A stretch of 61,830 nucleotides of DNA from Deferrisomatales bacterium. GTDB taxonomy: Bacteria > Desulfobacterota > Deferrisomatia > Deferrisomatales > JARGFW01. The DNA is taken from positions 1-61,830 of the forward strand of contig JARGFW010000008.1 in assembly GCA_029211085.1 (NCBI GenBank), written 5' to 3'. Positions within the stretch are counted from its first letter, which is position 1. Each line of letters begins with the position of its first letter. The position numbers were made by a program, and so were the translations under genes. This document shows, piece by piece, positions 7,764 through 15,803 of the stretch. The notes under the pieces are model-generated. The model made no database searches and was not told where the DNA came from. It was given only the letters and a program-made list of their open reading frames with translations.

Positions 7764-7969
7764 GTCGTGGTGCCTCCTGCGGCTTCCTTCATGTAGGCGT
7801 GCAGCGCTACGCGGACCAGTTCCGGTAGACGCATCAGAGACCCGTTGCGACGCTGGGTCTCCAGGTATTCCTCGGCGTCCGTGTTCAACCACACCGGAAG
7901 GTGCACCACCTTGCGCAGCATGCGCTCCTCCTTGCGGTCGTCCACGGGTTTCGGTTTCGGTTTCGCCAT
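7760..7969 (-). CDS. Ribbon-helix-helix regulator heading the leftward operon
   Basis: 69 residues. I choose the ATG at 7969 because AAGGAGG precedes it by 5 nt; the ATG at 7996 sits against the operator and lacks an SD. After a Lys/Pro-rich N-terminus, RKVVHLPVWLNTDAEEYLETQ forms a likely beta ribbon and helix, and LMRLPELVRVALHAYMKEA a second helix, as in Arc/CopG repressors. As the first gene downstream of the operator at 8000-8024 it may autoregulate or tune the recombination/replication operon. Confidence 0.7.
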   Translation of the reverse strand: MAKPKPKPVDDRKEERMLRKVVHLPVWLNTDAEEYLETQRRNGSLMRLPELVRVALHAYMKEAAGGTTT

Positions 7970-7999
7970 GCGCTCCTCCTTGTGAGACGGGTTCATACC

Positions 8000-8024
8000 A
8001 CTGGGTTGTATGCGATATGCCAGT
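8000..8024. promoter_or_regulatory. Operator-like inverted repeat ACTGG-N15-CCAGT (site 2)
   Basis: Same geometry as the copies at 5131 and 16536. It begins one base downstream of the leftward -10 hexamer (8025-8030), where bound protein would block transcription of the leftward early operon. Confidence 0.7.
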
Positions 8025-8054
8025 AGTATGCACGCCTCATATTCTTCGCGTCAA
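8025..8054 (-). promoter_or_regulatory. Leftward early promoter
   Basis: On the minus strand TTGACG (plus 8049-8054), an 18-bp spacer and CATACT (plus 8025-8030) form a sigma70-type promoter for 7969 and downstream genes. The adjacent inverted repeat covers the start region. Confidence 0.6.
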
Positions 8055-8110
8055 GGGGCTTGCCAGCGGGGACCATGCGATGCACCCAAAAAAAATATCC
8101 CCCCCCCGAC

Positions 8111-8139
8111 TTGACAACCGATAGACAACTGGGTACAAC
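8111..8139 (+). promoter_or_regulatory. Rightward promoter for the regulator/integrase genes
   Basis: TTGACA (8111-8116), a 17-bp spacer and TACAAC (8134-8139). A second TTGACA occurs at 8144-8149 without a good -10, followed by an ATGCCAGTG half-site (8159-8167). It drives the plus-strand gene at 8269, with a ~130-nt leader. Confidence 0.55.
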
Positions 8140-8268
8140 TCACTTGACATCGGTGTTCATGCCAGTGGCTGCACCATAGAGACACCGAAACGGTGCGTCA
8201 ATACTTTTTGTTCGGCAACTCAAACGGACAAACCACCACACCAGGGAGGGGCAGAGAAGAAGGAGACC

Positions 8269-8748
8269 ATGGCCATATCCAGCATCAACCAGCAGAAAAC
8301 CCGGAAGTTGGTCACCATGCTACGCAAACGCCTGCGCGACGAGGGCTGGGAAACCGCGTTCGAGTTCCAGCAAAAGAGCGGGCAGCCCTACTCGCCGGAG
8401 ACGATCCGCAAGGTCTTCGCCGGGGCCGCCAACCGGCGGGTGGAGCCCACCACCTACGCCGTGGTGATGCAGTACCTCAATATGACCCCGCCGGAAATCC
8501 GCGACGTGCTCAAGACCCTGACCGAGGATGACTGCCTCTGGAAGCTCATGCCCACCGAGGCCGGAGAAGCGTTCCCGCGGACCCCTTCGAACGAAGCATG
8601 GGACAGCCTGCGTGCCAAGCTGAGCTCCAACCAGGACTTCGTTCACGCCGTGCTCGGGGTCTGCCGCCTCGCGGCCGTCATGCTGGGCGTGGACATCGAG
8701 GCCGAGGTCGCAGTGCTGTCCCGCAAGCCCACCGCGCCGGAGGGATGA
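8269..8748 (+). CDS. Putative helix-turn-helix regulator (repressor candidate)
   Basis: 159 residues, ATG behind GAAGGAGACC. Residues ~10-75 look like an HTH domain: EFQQKSGQPYSPETIRKVFAG contains a turn followed by a recognition-type helix, then TYAVVMQYLNMTPPEIRDVL. The C-terminal half is helical without protease motifs, so it is not a LexA/cI-type self-cleaving repressor. Divergent orientation from the leftward early operon, the intervening operator and linkage to integrase make it the best lysogeny-regulator candidate. Homology could not be tested, so the role is inference. Confidence 0.55.
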   Translation: MAISSINQQKTRKLVTMLRKRLRDEGWETAFEFQQKSGQPYSPETIRKVFAGAANRRVEPTTYAVVMQYLNMTPPEIRDVLKTLTEDDCLWKLMPTEAGEAFPRTPSNEAWDSLRAKLSSNQDFVHAVLGVCRLAAVMLGVDIEAEVAVLSRKPTAPEG

Positions 8749-8749
8749 C

Positions 8750-9895
8750 ATGGCCGTCTACCGTAGAAGGGTCTGCGCCTGCGGCACCGAGGTGCGCGAC
8801 GCCGTCCTGCACAAGGTGCTGCCGCCCTGCGCGTCCTGTGGGTCTCCTACACGCTACCTGGGCAAGTGGTACGTCTCGGTGCTGGTGCGCGCACCAAAGG
8901 GCACCAGGCGCCTCACACGGGCCGTCAGCGCACGCAAGGACGAAGCCCAGGCCGAGGAGCGCAGGTTGCTCGGGGCGCGCGACCAGGGGGCCGTGGTGCG
9001 TGCTGCCGAGCAAACCTCGTGGCAGCATGCTGCCGCAACCTTCCTGGCATGGGTGGACGCCCAGGAGGCGAAGGGCAAACTCGCCGCCGGCAGCGCCCGG
9101 TCCTATCGCTACCGTCTCTCCGTCCACCTCGAACCGCACTTCTGCGGAGAAGACATCCAGCGCATCGACCACGATGCCGCCGACGCCTATGTCGAGGGCC
9201 GGCAGAGTAGCAACGCCAGTCCGGCCACCATCAACAGGGAGCTCGCCACACTGAAGCGTCTGCTGACCGTGGCCGTCAAGGCGCGCCTGATCGGCAGCAA
9301 CCCCCTGCTGGGCTACGAGCTGCTGGCCGAAAACAACGCCCGGGACATCCACCTCACTGGGGAGCAGGTCACAAGCCTCTTGGCTGCGTGCGCCAAGGAG
9401 CACCACCCGAAGCACCTCTACCCGATCGTGCTGCTGGCCCTGCACACCGGCCTGCGGCGCGAGGGCTGCCTGACGCTGCGCTGGGAAGAAATCGACTGGA
9501 CCCGCGGCGAGATCATCAAAGCGGTCAAGGGCAAGACCGTCGTGCGTATCCCCATGACCCCCACGTTGCGGCAGGAGCTGGAAGCGTGGAGAATCCGCGA
9601 CGGCCTCGTGCGCGCCAGGGGCTGGGTGTTCCCGTCGCCGGCCACCGGCGCGGCCATGCTCGTCACCAGCAAATTCGGGTTCGAGACGGCGATGCGCGAG
9701 ATTGGGATGCCGCGGTTCCACTTTCACGACCTGCGCCACACGTTCGCGACCCTGTTCCTCGAGCAGTTCCCCGACCAGATCGAGACCCTGCGCGACATCC
9801 TGGGCCACAGCGGCGTCTACATGACCCGGCGCTACGCACACATCACCGACCGGAGCCGGCACGCGGCGATGGCGAAATTCGAAATCGGAGGGTAG
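8750..9895 (+). CDS. int: Tyrosine site-specific integrase
   Basis: 381 residues. The N-terminus has a small Cys4-like knuckle (CACG near residue 10, CASCG near 28) and an arm-binding region; residues ~80-180 form a SAM-like core-binding domain. The catalytic domain shows R236 in HTGLRREG, H326/R329 in FHDLRHTFA, H353 in ILGHSG and the nucleophile Y362 in TRRYAH. It would recombine attP (10611-10658) with the host tRNA-Cys gene. It starts 1 nt after the regulator's stop, so the two are co-expressed. No excisionase is evident, although either ribbon-helix-helix protein could serve. Confidence 0.95.
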   Translation: MAVYRRRVCACGTEVRDAVLHKVLPPCASCGSPTRYLGKWYVSVLVRAPKGTRRLTRAVSARKDEAQAEERRLLGARDQGAVVRAAEQTSWQHAAATFLAWVDAQEAKGKLAAGSARSYRYRLSVHLEPHFCGEDIQRIDHDAADAYVEGRQSSNASPATINRELATLKRLLTVAVKARLIGSNPLLGYELLAENNARDIHLTGEQVTSLLAACAKEHHPKHLYPIVLLALHTGLRREGCLTLRWEEIDWTRGEIIKAVKGKTVVRIPMTPTLRQELEAWRIRDGLVRARGWVFPSPATGAAMLVTSKFGFETAMREIGMPRFHFHDLRHTFATLFLEQFPDQIETLRDILGHSGVYMTRRYAHITDRSRHAAMAKFEIGG

Positions 9896-9899
9896 GGCG

Positions 9900-10319
9900 A
9901 TGAACATCGAAGTGCGCACGACGCTGCAACCCGGGGGCAAGGTACTCCAGGAGATCATCAACTGCGCCGAGGGCCTGCGCATGATCCCGGCCCACGTCAT
10001 CGACATCCAAGAGCAGCAGATGCACGAAGTGCTCAGGGCACATGGGTGGCTGCCGCCAAAAGAGGCCAGGTTCCTGCGTGAACAACACGACGAGCTCCAG
10101 GTATGGCGCTCCAACTTCAAGGACCGCGGCCACCTGGACACAGACTGCCCGGCCGAGGCCCTGCGTACCGCCCTGGAGGCGGTGGAGTGGGTGGAACACA
10201 CCAGCTATGGATACTCTTACTGCCCGTGGTGCAAATGTATTGAACTCAGTGAAGACCACGCCGAGGACCACGCGCCCGACTGCCAGCGGCAGGCGGCGCT
10301 GGCGATTGTTGAGACGTAG
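9900..10319 (+). CDS. Small protein with C-terminal EAVEW-CPWC metal-binding module
   Basis: 139 residues, immediately after integrase (GGAGG upstream). Residues ~1-85 are helical. The C-terminal ~55 residues carry LEAVEWVEHTSYGYSYCPWC, an H-rich stretch and APDCQRQAA, a likely Cys/His zinc site. The same module ends the otherwise different protein at 54949-55371. Last gene before the plus-strand terminator; function unknown. Confidence 0.65.
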   Translation: MNIEVRTTLQPGGKVLQEIINCAEGLRMIPAHVIDIQEQQMHEVLRAHGWLPPKEARFLREQHDELQVWRSNFKDRGHLDTDCPAEALRTALEAVEWVEHTSYGYSYCPWCKCIELSEDHAEDHAPDCQRQAALAIVET

Positions 10320-10356
10320 CCGGCCAGCTTCACACCCCCCCACCGACGCACACCAG

Positions 10357-10386
10357 AACGCCCCCCGATTGGAGGGCGTTTTTTTT
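10357..10386 (+). terminator. Intrinsic terminator after the integrase operon
   Basis: AACGCCCCCC-GATT-GGAGGGCGTT (one internal mismatch) followed by eight T residues on the plus strand. It ends the 8269-10319 transcript before the attachment site. Confidence 0.85.
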
Positions 10387-10423
10387 GGCCAAGGGGCCAA
10401 GAAAACCTCTGCCCCCCCTCCCG

Positions 10424-10443
10424 AAAGTGGCAGAATAGTGGCA
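10424..10443 (+). repeat. Integrase arm-type repeat, copy 1
   Basis: AAAGTGGCAGAATAGTGGCA, identical to 10716-10735. The two copies flank the tRNA-like core in the same orientation, as arm-type integrase sites do. Each contains two GTGGCA units 11 bp apart. Confidence 0.75.
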
Positions 10444-10510
10444 TAGCATAAGGTTGCGTAATCATTGCAACTTAGTTGGTAGCACCTAGAAAACACAAGC
10501 CCAGAGCGGG

Positions 10511-10550
10511 TTGCACGGTTTTCCCAACGATGTTGCACACTTAGCCCAAC
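10511..10550 (+). repeat. Tandem TTGCAC-N6-CCCAAC repeats
   Basis: Two 18-bp copies (10511-10528 and 10533-10550) with a 22-bp period, about two helical turns. A weaker relative starts at 10465 (TTGCAA...). They lie between arm repeat 1 and the core and are plausible excisionase or additional integrase sites. Confidence 0.6.
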
Positions 10551-10573
10551 CAACTGCGACAGTTTGTGTCAAG

Positions 10574-10606
10574 CAAAAGAAAAACCCCCTGCAATTACAG
10601 GGGGTT
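10574..10606 (-). terminator. Terminator following the tRNA-like core
   Basis: A 9-bp stem AACCCCCTG / CAGGGGGTT with a 6-nt loop; on the minus strand it is followed by TTTTCTTTT. It sits directly 3' of the tRNA-Cys segment, so on integration it would replace the host tRNA terminator. It may also end the leftward late transcript. Confidence 0.8.
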
Positions 10607-10610
10607 AGTC

Positions 10611-10658
10611 TGGAGGCGCCACCCGGATTCGAACCGGGGATAGAGGTTTTGCAGACCT
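10611..10658 (-). other. attP core: 3' part of tRNA-Cys(GCA)
   Basis: On the minus strand it reads from the anticodon loop (CTGCAAA, anticodon GCA) through the T-arm (CCCGG-TTCGAAT-CCGGG), the 3' acceptor strand TGGCGCC, discriminator T and encoded CCA. No 5' half of a tRNA lies beyond it, so this is an attachment site, not a tRNA gene. After integration the host tRNA-Cys would be rebuilt with phage-supplied 3' sequence. Confidence 0.92.
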
Positions 10659-10715
10659 GTTTGCGTGGTCAGTAAGTTGTTGTTATTGCTGGGCTTCTCC
10701 GCTCTCCGCACAACC

Positions 10716-10735
10716 AAAGTGGCAGAATAGTGGCA
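10716..10735 (+). repeat. Integrase arm-type repeat, copy 2
   Basis: Identical to 10424-10443, on the other side of the tRNA-like core. Confidence 0.75.
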
Positions 10736-10753
10736 GGCAGTTGGAAGTGGTCC

Positions 10754-11092
10754 CTACACGGCCTTGAGCTCCAGCCCGGTGATCGTCGTCCAGCGGTACG
10801 GTGACCCGTCGATCCATACATCCAACTCCGCGTCGTAGGTGCCTGTGGTGCTGATCGCTCCCGACAAGTCCATGGACAAGACACCGCTTGACCAGGTGAA
10901 CGTGAAGTCGGAATCGTCGGAGTCCAGTGTCGTCGTGACTCCCAGGCTGTTGGTGAGTTCCAGCACCACCCGGGTGACATCCGAGGTGATGGCGACACGG
11001 TTCGCCCGCAGCGTGAGGCTCACCAGGTTGGCGTAGTCCCGTGTGGGGGTGGAACGGTTCAACACCACGGTCTCGGTGAGGGTGCGCGTCAT
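10754..11092 (-). CDS. Small tail/virion-type beta-rich protein
   Basis: 112 residues, last gene of the leftward late block. It is rich in Thr, Ser and Val with alternating strand-like segments (TRVVLELTNSLGVTTTLDS, TYDAELDVWIDGSPYRW), consistent with an immunoglobulin-like or fibre-associated domain. Its start overlaps the upstream stop. It lies with tail-fibre genes; precise role unknown. Confidence 0.6.
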   Translation of the reverse strand: MTRTLTETVVLNRSTPTRDYANLVSLTLRANRVAITSDVTRVVLELTNSLGVTTTLDSDDSDFTFTWSSGVLSMDLSGAISTTGTYDAELDVWIDGSPYRWTTITGLELKAV

Positions 11093-11388
11093 TGGTTCCT
11101 CCTGGAGTAATGGCGCAACGTGCGTAGCGGTGTCGTTGTGCCCATGGTGCGTACTGGTGTCTCGGTCTCAAGGGTCAGGTCCACGGTCGCAGAACATAGG
11201 GTGCGTGCCGTGCTGGCAGAGGTCAGCGACAGGTTGAACAGGCCAAGCGTCTCCGCAGCGTCGAACGCCGTGATCCCCTGTATGGCGAAGAAGTCCGAGA
11301 TACCAAACACGCCGCCAGGAAAGGGGAGTTGTGGCGCCCATGCGGCAGATTGAAACGCCCGCTTCCTCGCAGCAGTATCGACGGCCAT
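11089..11388 (-). CDS. Hypothetical tail-region protein, 99 residues
   Basis: Sits between the fibre gene and the last late gene, coupled to the latter by ATGA. The C-terminus is basic (RTLRHYSRRNQ). The middle has FGISDFFAIQGITAFDAAETLGLF, and the Ser/Thr-rich part resembles minor tail proteins. No motif identified. Confidence 0.55.
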   Translation of the reverse strand: MAVDTAARKRAFQSAAWAPQLPFPGGVFGISDFFAIQGITAFDAAETLGLFNLSLTSASTARTLCSATVDLTLETETPVRTMGTTTPLRTLRHYSRRNQ

Positions 11389-13578
11389 TTATGCGCCGCT
11401 GCCGTAGTTGGCCTTCGTGGCCGTGGTCCCGTCGTGCCCAATCACAGCCTTGGCGACCACTGTGCCAGCGGCGTTGTGGATCTCGTCGAGAGTCGCCGTG
11501 GTGTCGCGCTTGTTCCTCAACGACATGTACATCAACATCAGCCCGGTGCGTAGGCTCGGAGTGGCTGTCGGCGCTTCCACCCCGAGTTCCGCGATGGCCG
11601 TGTCCAGGGCAGCGTTGACCTGGGTCAGCACGTCGGCTGCCGCGAGGTCATTGAGCGCAGCAATCGCTGCCGTGTGGTCAGCAGTCTGAACCGTACCCAG
11701 GTCAGCGACTGAGGCAGGAGTCACACCGGCCACTGTCCCCGAGACGAGACCGTCCACGTTCCCGGCAACACTACCCACTGCGCCAGTGACAGAGCCCACA
11801 GACCCGCTCAAGTTGCCAGTGATGTCGGCGTTGATGTCACCTGTTGGACCAACGACATACATGCCATAACTGGAAGCACCACCACCTTGCCCAACAATAC
11901 CATGTCCATCTGAAGACCCACCTATAGCATTTAAGCCATACCCACCACTTGCTCCCTCTACTCTCAGTCCGTTACCACTGGTCGTAGAGCGAGCGCGGAT
12001 ACCGTCTGAAGGAGACTCAGCCAGTAAGCCCGCAGCAGTACCGTTACCTGTCAGCTTCATGGCGGGTTGGTCGGTCGTCGTACTGGCGACAACCACCCTT
12101 TCCAGCGTCAGCACCGCAGCCGTCCCGCCATGGGCACCGTCGGCGAGGGTCACATCTGGCAGCGCCGTGAAGCTGCTCCCATCCTCAGTGGCCAGCATGG
12201 GGTTGGTGGGGATCGCTGCAATCGACGCCGTGTGGTCGCGTTCAAATGTCGCCGCACCAAAATTCTCCCCCTCGCCAATCACATTACCATTGGCTCCCAC
12301 CCACATCTCCTTGCTGTTGCAGGCTGGTATATTGACATACAGAATTGTCGCCTCACCCGCATCAAACTGCCTCACTGTGATAGTTAATACTCCAGCCGGT
12401 ATATCCCCGGTGCATGTGATGTTAAGGGCATCGGCATTTTTTTCTCCATTGAAAGCAGCATTCGGAGTCCACGCCTCATCTGCGTCCAGTGCCCCGAGAA
12501 CTGTGTCATTTACAAAACTGAAGCTATTATCACCGGAAACAAAATTGGCATTCTGCGCAGTAAGCGTTATGGCTCCTGAAACGGGAATATCCCCAGAAAA
12601 CGAAACATTAAACCCTGTGGGCAACCAAGAACGAATTGTCATAAAATTCGCGGACATTATCACGTTCATTAGTTGGACTTGGTTCCCAGGCAGTGTGGTC
12701 CCAGTGTCCGCAAGGATCAGCGCAAGGTGCCCGCCTGCCGTCTCCATCTCGGTGCGGATCTCGCCAACCGTGGGAGGCGTACCCGCTCCTCCTGCGTCAA
12801 TCAGGAGTTTCCCAGCGAACGTAGCCGTGTCGTGTGCTCCTGCAATGACCTCATCCCACACCGCGTCAGCGATACCCGCCGCAGTCAGCGCAGAACCGCC
12901 TGCATTGTCGGCGATTTCAGTGACCAGCGATCCAGCCGTCGCCGTGGCGTAGGTCGCCGTGGCGTCGTAGGTGAAGGCCAGTTCTATCGTCTCCTGGTGC
13001 ACGTCGGCCGCCACTTTGGCTGCGGTGATGCAGTCTGCTGCGAGCGTAGCTGCCACGATGGCGTCTGCCGCGAAGGCGTCAGCGGTGATCGCTCCTGTGG
13101 CGAGGGTCGCGGCGACAATAGCATCTGCCGCGAAGGCATCGGCGGTCAGCGCCCCCGTGGCGAGCTTCGCCGCCGTGATCGCGTCATCCTGGATCGCCGT
13201 GGCCGTGATCGCGTTTGCGGCGATACTTGCTACTTCCGCGTTCAGAGTATCTGTCCCGGCTACCAACGAGTCGAATACGTTCGCAGGGACCACCGTCCAG
13301 TCCTCCCACACCGGGAGTGCCCCGGTCATGGTGATCTGCACGCGCAGCGCCCCGAGCGTCCCGGTATCGGTTGCCGTCAACGGGCACTGATAATACCCAT
13401 CGCTATCGTGGGTAGTCGTAGGCGCAGCGGAGGTCTGGGCGAACGCCCCGCCAGCTTTGGATATTTGAATATCGGCCTGCCCGATGGTGAGCCCCGTTTC
13501 TGGCGTGACCCCGTCCGTTGAATCTACGAACGGACCAGCGCGAAACGTGAAGGCGGTAGATTGCTTTAGTAGTCTCAC
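11389..13578 (-). CDS. Tail fibre protein
   Basis: 729 residues, GTG start overlapping the upstream stop as GTGA. The N-terminal ~110 residues (RLLKQSTAFTFRAGPFVDST..., ...LPVWEDWTVVPANVFDSL) match a virion-binding module common on phage fibres. Residues ~125-200 are degenerate repeats of the type ATGALTADAFAADAIVAATL, a triple-stranded shaft-like pattern. The middle (~310-440) lies in noticeably AT-richer DNA (about 12280-12665), suggesting an exchanged receptor-binding insert. The C-terminal region is helical (TLDEIHNAAG). It probably recognises the host surface. Confidence 0.8.
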   Translation of the reverse strand: MRLLKQSTAFTFRAGPFVDSTDGVTPETGLTIGQADIQISKAGGAFAQTSAAPTTTHDSDGYYQCPLTATDTGTLGALRVQITMTGALPVWEDWTVVPANVFDSLVAGTDTLNAEVASIAANAITATAIQDDAITAAKLATGALTADAFAADAIVAATLATGAITADAFAADAIVAATLAADCITAAKVAADVHQETIELAFTYDATATYATATAGSLVTEIADNAGGSALTAAGIADAVWDEVIAGAHDTATFAGKLLIDAGGAGTPPTVGEIRTEMETAGGHLALILADTGTTLPGNQVQLMNVIMSANFMTIRSWLPTGFNVSFSGDIPVSGAITLTAQNANFVSGDNSFSFVNDTVLGALDADEAWTPNAAFNGEKNADALNITCTGDIPAGVLTITVRQFDAGEATILYVNIPACNSKEMWVGANGNVIGEGENFGAATFERDHTASIAAIPTNPMLATEDGSSFTALPDVTLADGAHGGTAAVLTLERVVVASTTTDQPAMKLTGNGTAAGLLAESPSDGIRARSTTSGNGLRVEGASGGYGLNAIGGSSDGHGIVGQGGGASSYGMYVVGPTGDINADITGNLSGSVGSVTGAVGSVAGNVDGLVSGTVAGVTPASVADLGTVQTADHTAAIAALNDLAAADVLTQVNAALDTAIAELGVEAPTATPSLRTGLMLMYMSLRNKRDTTATLDEIHNAAGTVVAKAVIGHDGTTATKANYGSGA

Positions 13579-13742
13579 GCTGCCCTCCTGTTGCGATAGT
13601 ATCTAGAAATTACTGGTATGCTGCTCCCGCCGGCCGTCGCCGTGCTGTCCAGCACAGGGCCGATCCCCGGGATCACCCGTGTGATGCCGGAGGCCCCGTC
13701 GCGTACCGGGCCGATCCCGGGGACTACCCGGACCAGGGCCAC
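13575..13742 (-). CDS. 55-residue microprotein between fibre and spike genes
   Basis: GTG start immediately after the spike stop (TAG|GTG); the stop overlaps the fibre start as GTGA. It contains an internal duplication: VVPGIGPVRDGASG followed by VIPGIGPVLDSTAT, then a basic tail. Coupling on both sides argues that it is translated. It could be an assembly helper for the fibre; function unknown. Confidence 0.55.
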   Translation of the reverse strand: MALVRVVPGIGPVRDGASGITRVIPGIGPVLDSTATAGGSSIPVISRYYRNRRAA

Positions 13743-15074
13743 CTAGCTCACCTCAACCTGGGGGCAGACGTAGAGGGTTAGGGATGCCTTGGCAACGATG
13801 AGGTCTACCAGCACCTCGCCCTCCTCAACATCCTCGGCACTGAGATCCAGGGATGCCTTGTAGGTGTAGGTCTTGCCACTCGTCCATGATCCCTGCCCAC
13901 TGGTGTATCCCGTCGGTGTTTCGCCAGGGCGGGTACGGGCGCTGGTTAAGGTGCGGCCTGGATTCCAAGAGGTCGTACCACCGGAGATGCAGATGCGCAT
14001 CCACACGTCGGAATCGTCCAGGGCCGTGTCGGAGGTGAAGTAGACATCTACCACGTCGGAAGCCGCTGCGGTGGGATCGAGGCGTACAGAGCCGAGCGGG
14101 ACTGCGAGGTGGTGCGCAGAGTCGCAATCAGCATCGGTGTCTGCGCGAAAACTGTAGCCGTGAGTGCCGTCGAAGGTGGCACTGCGGACGGTGGTCGTCT
14201 CGTCCACAACTTCCCCAGCACCCATGCCCAGGTAGTACTGTATCTGATGGGCGTAGTTGGTGCCGTCGTGCGCTGCGGCGCATCCCATGGCAGACACCCG
14301 GGTGCCCTTGTACCGGGTAGCAATATATTCGCCCACCCAACTGCCGGGCAACTTGAGCCGCCGCAAACTAATGTCCCCGCGCCCATTCGATGAATGGTCA
14401 ACCGCGAGATTGTCTGTTGTTGCTAGGGCTGTTAGGTCCGTACCATCCACCTCAAGCCACCCGGCGTAAGTTGCCACACCAAATATACCAGTGCCGCCAT
14501 AAGCGGCATTGAGAACCCGCCCACCAAAGATCTGGATGTTGGCACCGTACCCGACGCGTGTCTGCATAGTGGAAGCGTCCGCGTCGAAGTCGCAATCCTC
14601 GTAGACGGCGTGGAGATTTTCTCCATAGCCGAGCTGCATAGTGTACTGGCTTCCACCGCACTTTAGGTATGCCTTGCTAAAGTAGAAAGCCTCTGTGCCG
14701 TTACCAGATGATCCGTTACCACAATACCAACTGCCGTAACCGTAGTCTGTCGCCAACCGGAGTCCGTGTAGAAACCCTATCCCATTCTTTATGGTAATTG
14801 AGCCGCCGGTAGATTTTATTTCCCCATTGCCCGCCGCCTGATAATTGCTGACGGGTGTATCGTCCGCATCGTCCACGCAAATTACGGACAACGCTTTGCC
14901 GCCGAAATCAAGACCAACGCTCGCAGCGTCAGATTCTGCGTGCGTGTGGGAAACCAGGATCAAGTCGGCCGTTGTTGCTGCCGTCAGCGCCGTCTGTAGG
15001 GTGGTCGCTGCTTTGGCCCAGGTATCGTATGGGGAGGTGTTGCTGCCTGTGTGGGCCACATAAAGCGTCGCCAT
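13743..15074 (-). CDS. Right-handed beta-helix tail spike-like protein
   Basis: 443 residues. The N-terminus MATLYVAHTGSNTSPYDTWAKA (split here across residues 1-22) is the usual opening of pectate-lyase-fold proteins. Rungs of short Gly/Asn-rich strands follow up to ~residue 270 (GNGSSGNGTEAFYFSKAYL, VYEDCDFDADAS, LEVDGTDLTAL). The C-terminal ~160 residues look like a beta-sandwich carbohydrate-binding cap. It probably binds or degrades surface polysaccharide. No catalytic acids can be assigned from sequence alone. Confidence 0.75.
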   Translation of the reverse strand: MATLYVAHTGSNTSPYDTWAKAATTLQTALTAATTADLILVSHTHAESDAASVGLDFGGKALSVICVDDADDTPVSNYQAAGNGEIKSTGGSITIKNGIGFLHGLRLATDYGYGSWYCGNGSSGNGTEAFYFSKAYLKCGGSQYTMQLGYGENLHAVYEDCDFDADASTMQTRVGYGANIQIFGGRVLNAAYGGTGIFGVATYAGWLEVDGTDLTALATTDNLAVDHSSNGRGDISLRRLKLPGSWVGEYIATRYKGTRVSAMGCAAAHDGTNYAHQIQYYLGMGAGEVVDETTTVRSATFDGTHGYSFRADTDADCDSAHHLAVPLGSVRLDPTAAASDVVDVYFTSDTALDDSDVWMRICISGGTTSWNPGRTLTSARTRPGETPTGYTSGQGSWTSGKTYTYKASLDLSAEDVEEGEVLVDLIVAKASLTLYVCPQVEVS

Positions 15075-15601
15075 TACAGCACCTCCACGGCAGCGTCACC
15101 CGCCAGGATCGTTGCGTAGTCCTCCATGGCCGCCACCCGCAACGGGTGGGACAGGTAGGTCCACCGGGCGTTCATCGCCGCGACCACCTCCAACTCCACG
15201 CCGAAGTAAGCCGCGATCTGCGCTGCGGTGTAGCCCTGCGAAAGTACCCAGGGGACTACCAAGTTGAGGATGCGGTACGCCTGCAGGCTGTCCTCCAACC
15301 CCATTGCGTGGCGCAACAGCAGGGCCGCAACGTCCTGTTTGCTGGCGTCCCCGTGCGCTTCCCAGACACCACCACTGAGAACATACGCCCTCGCAGCCGC
15401 TTCCGTGGCGTCTCGGGTCCGTAGCTGGGCATCCAGTTTATCCACCCGCGCCGCCATGATCGCCGCAGCGTCTCCACCAGCGGGACAACGATAGCGGACC
15501 ACCCGGACATCCCCGGTGTCGGTAGTGTGCTGCTCAGTGATCCATCGGGCACCGCCTGCTTGTGGGCTGTCTTCGGTGATTTGGCTACTGACTATCGGCA
15601 T
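15074..15601 (-). CDS. Hypothetical tail-region protein, 175 residues
   Basis: The N-terminal third is beta-like (ARWITEQHTTDTGDVRVVRYR) and the rest mainly helical (KLDAQLRTRDATEAAARAYVL, YFGVELEVVAAMNARW). It starts inside the preceding gene (17-nt overlap) and its stop overlaps the spike start. It may be a chaperone or connector for the spike; family not recognised. Confidence 0.6.
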   Translation of the reverse strand: MPIVSSQITEDSPQAGGARWITEQHTTDTGDVRVVRYRCPAGGDAAAIMAARVDKLDAQLRTRDATEAAARAYVLSGGVWEAHGDASKQDVAALLLRHAMGLEDSLQAYRILNLVVPWVLSQGYTAAQIAAYFGVELEVVAAMNARWTYLSHPLRVAAMEDYATILAGDAAVEVL

Positions 15602-15803
15602 GGTCTCTGTCCTCAGTTATCATCGTCTCGCCCCGGTAGATCGCCCTCACCACCTGGGCCACTCCGTCCCGCATCCAGCCCGGCTCGGGGCAGTGCTCGC
15701 AGTTGGCGCAGCGCAGCAGGCTGTAGTTGATCCGGGCGATGCCAGAGCGCAGATCGCGGAACACGGCTGTCAGGTCTCCCACAGGCACCGCTGCGCTGGT
15801 CAT
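15585..15803 (-). CDS. Small Cys-containing protein, tail region
   Basis: 72 residues from ATG 15803, which overlaps the preceding stop as ATGA. A cluster RCANCEHCPEPGW suggests a metal knuckle; flanking sequence is helical and acidic at the C-terminus. Function unknown. Confidence 0.55.
   Translation of the reverse strand: MTSAAVPVGDLTAVFRDLRSGIARINYSLLRCANCEHCPEPGWMRDGVAQVVRAIYRGETMITEDRDHADSQ

Noticed and set aside
10611-10658. A functional tRNA-Cys gene
   Set aside because: Only the part from the anticodon loop to CCA is present; the D-arm and 5' acceptor strand are missing, and integrase with flanking repeats identify it as attP.
12990-13170. CRISPR-like or satellite repeat in the fibre gene
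   Set aside because: The repeats are in-frame, degenerate and protein-coding (ADAFAADAIVAATLATGA units), with no spacers of constant length.
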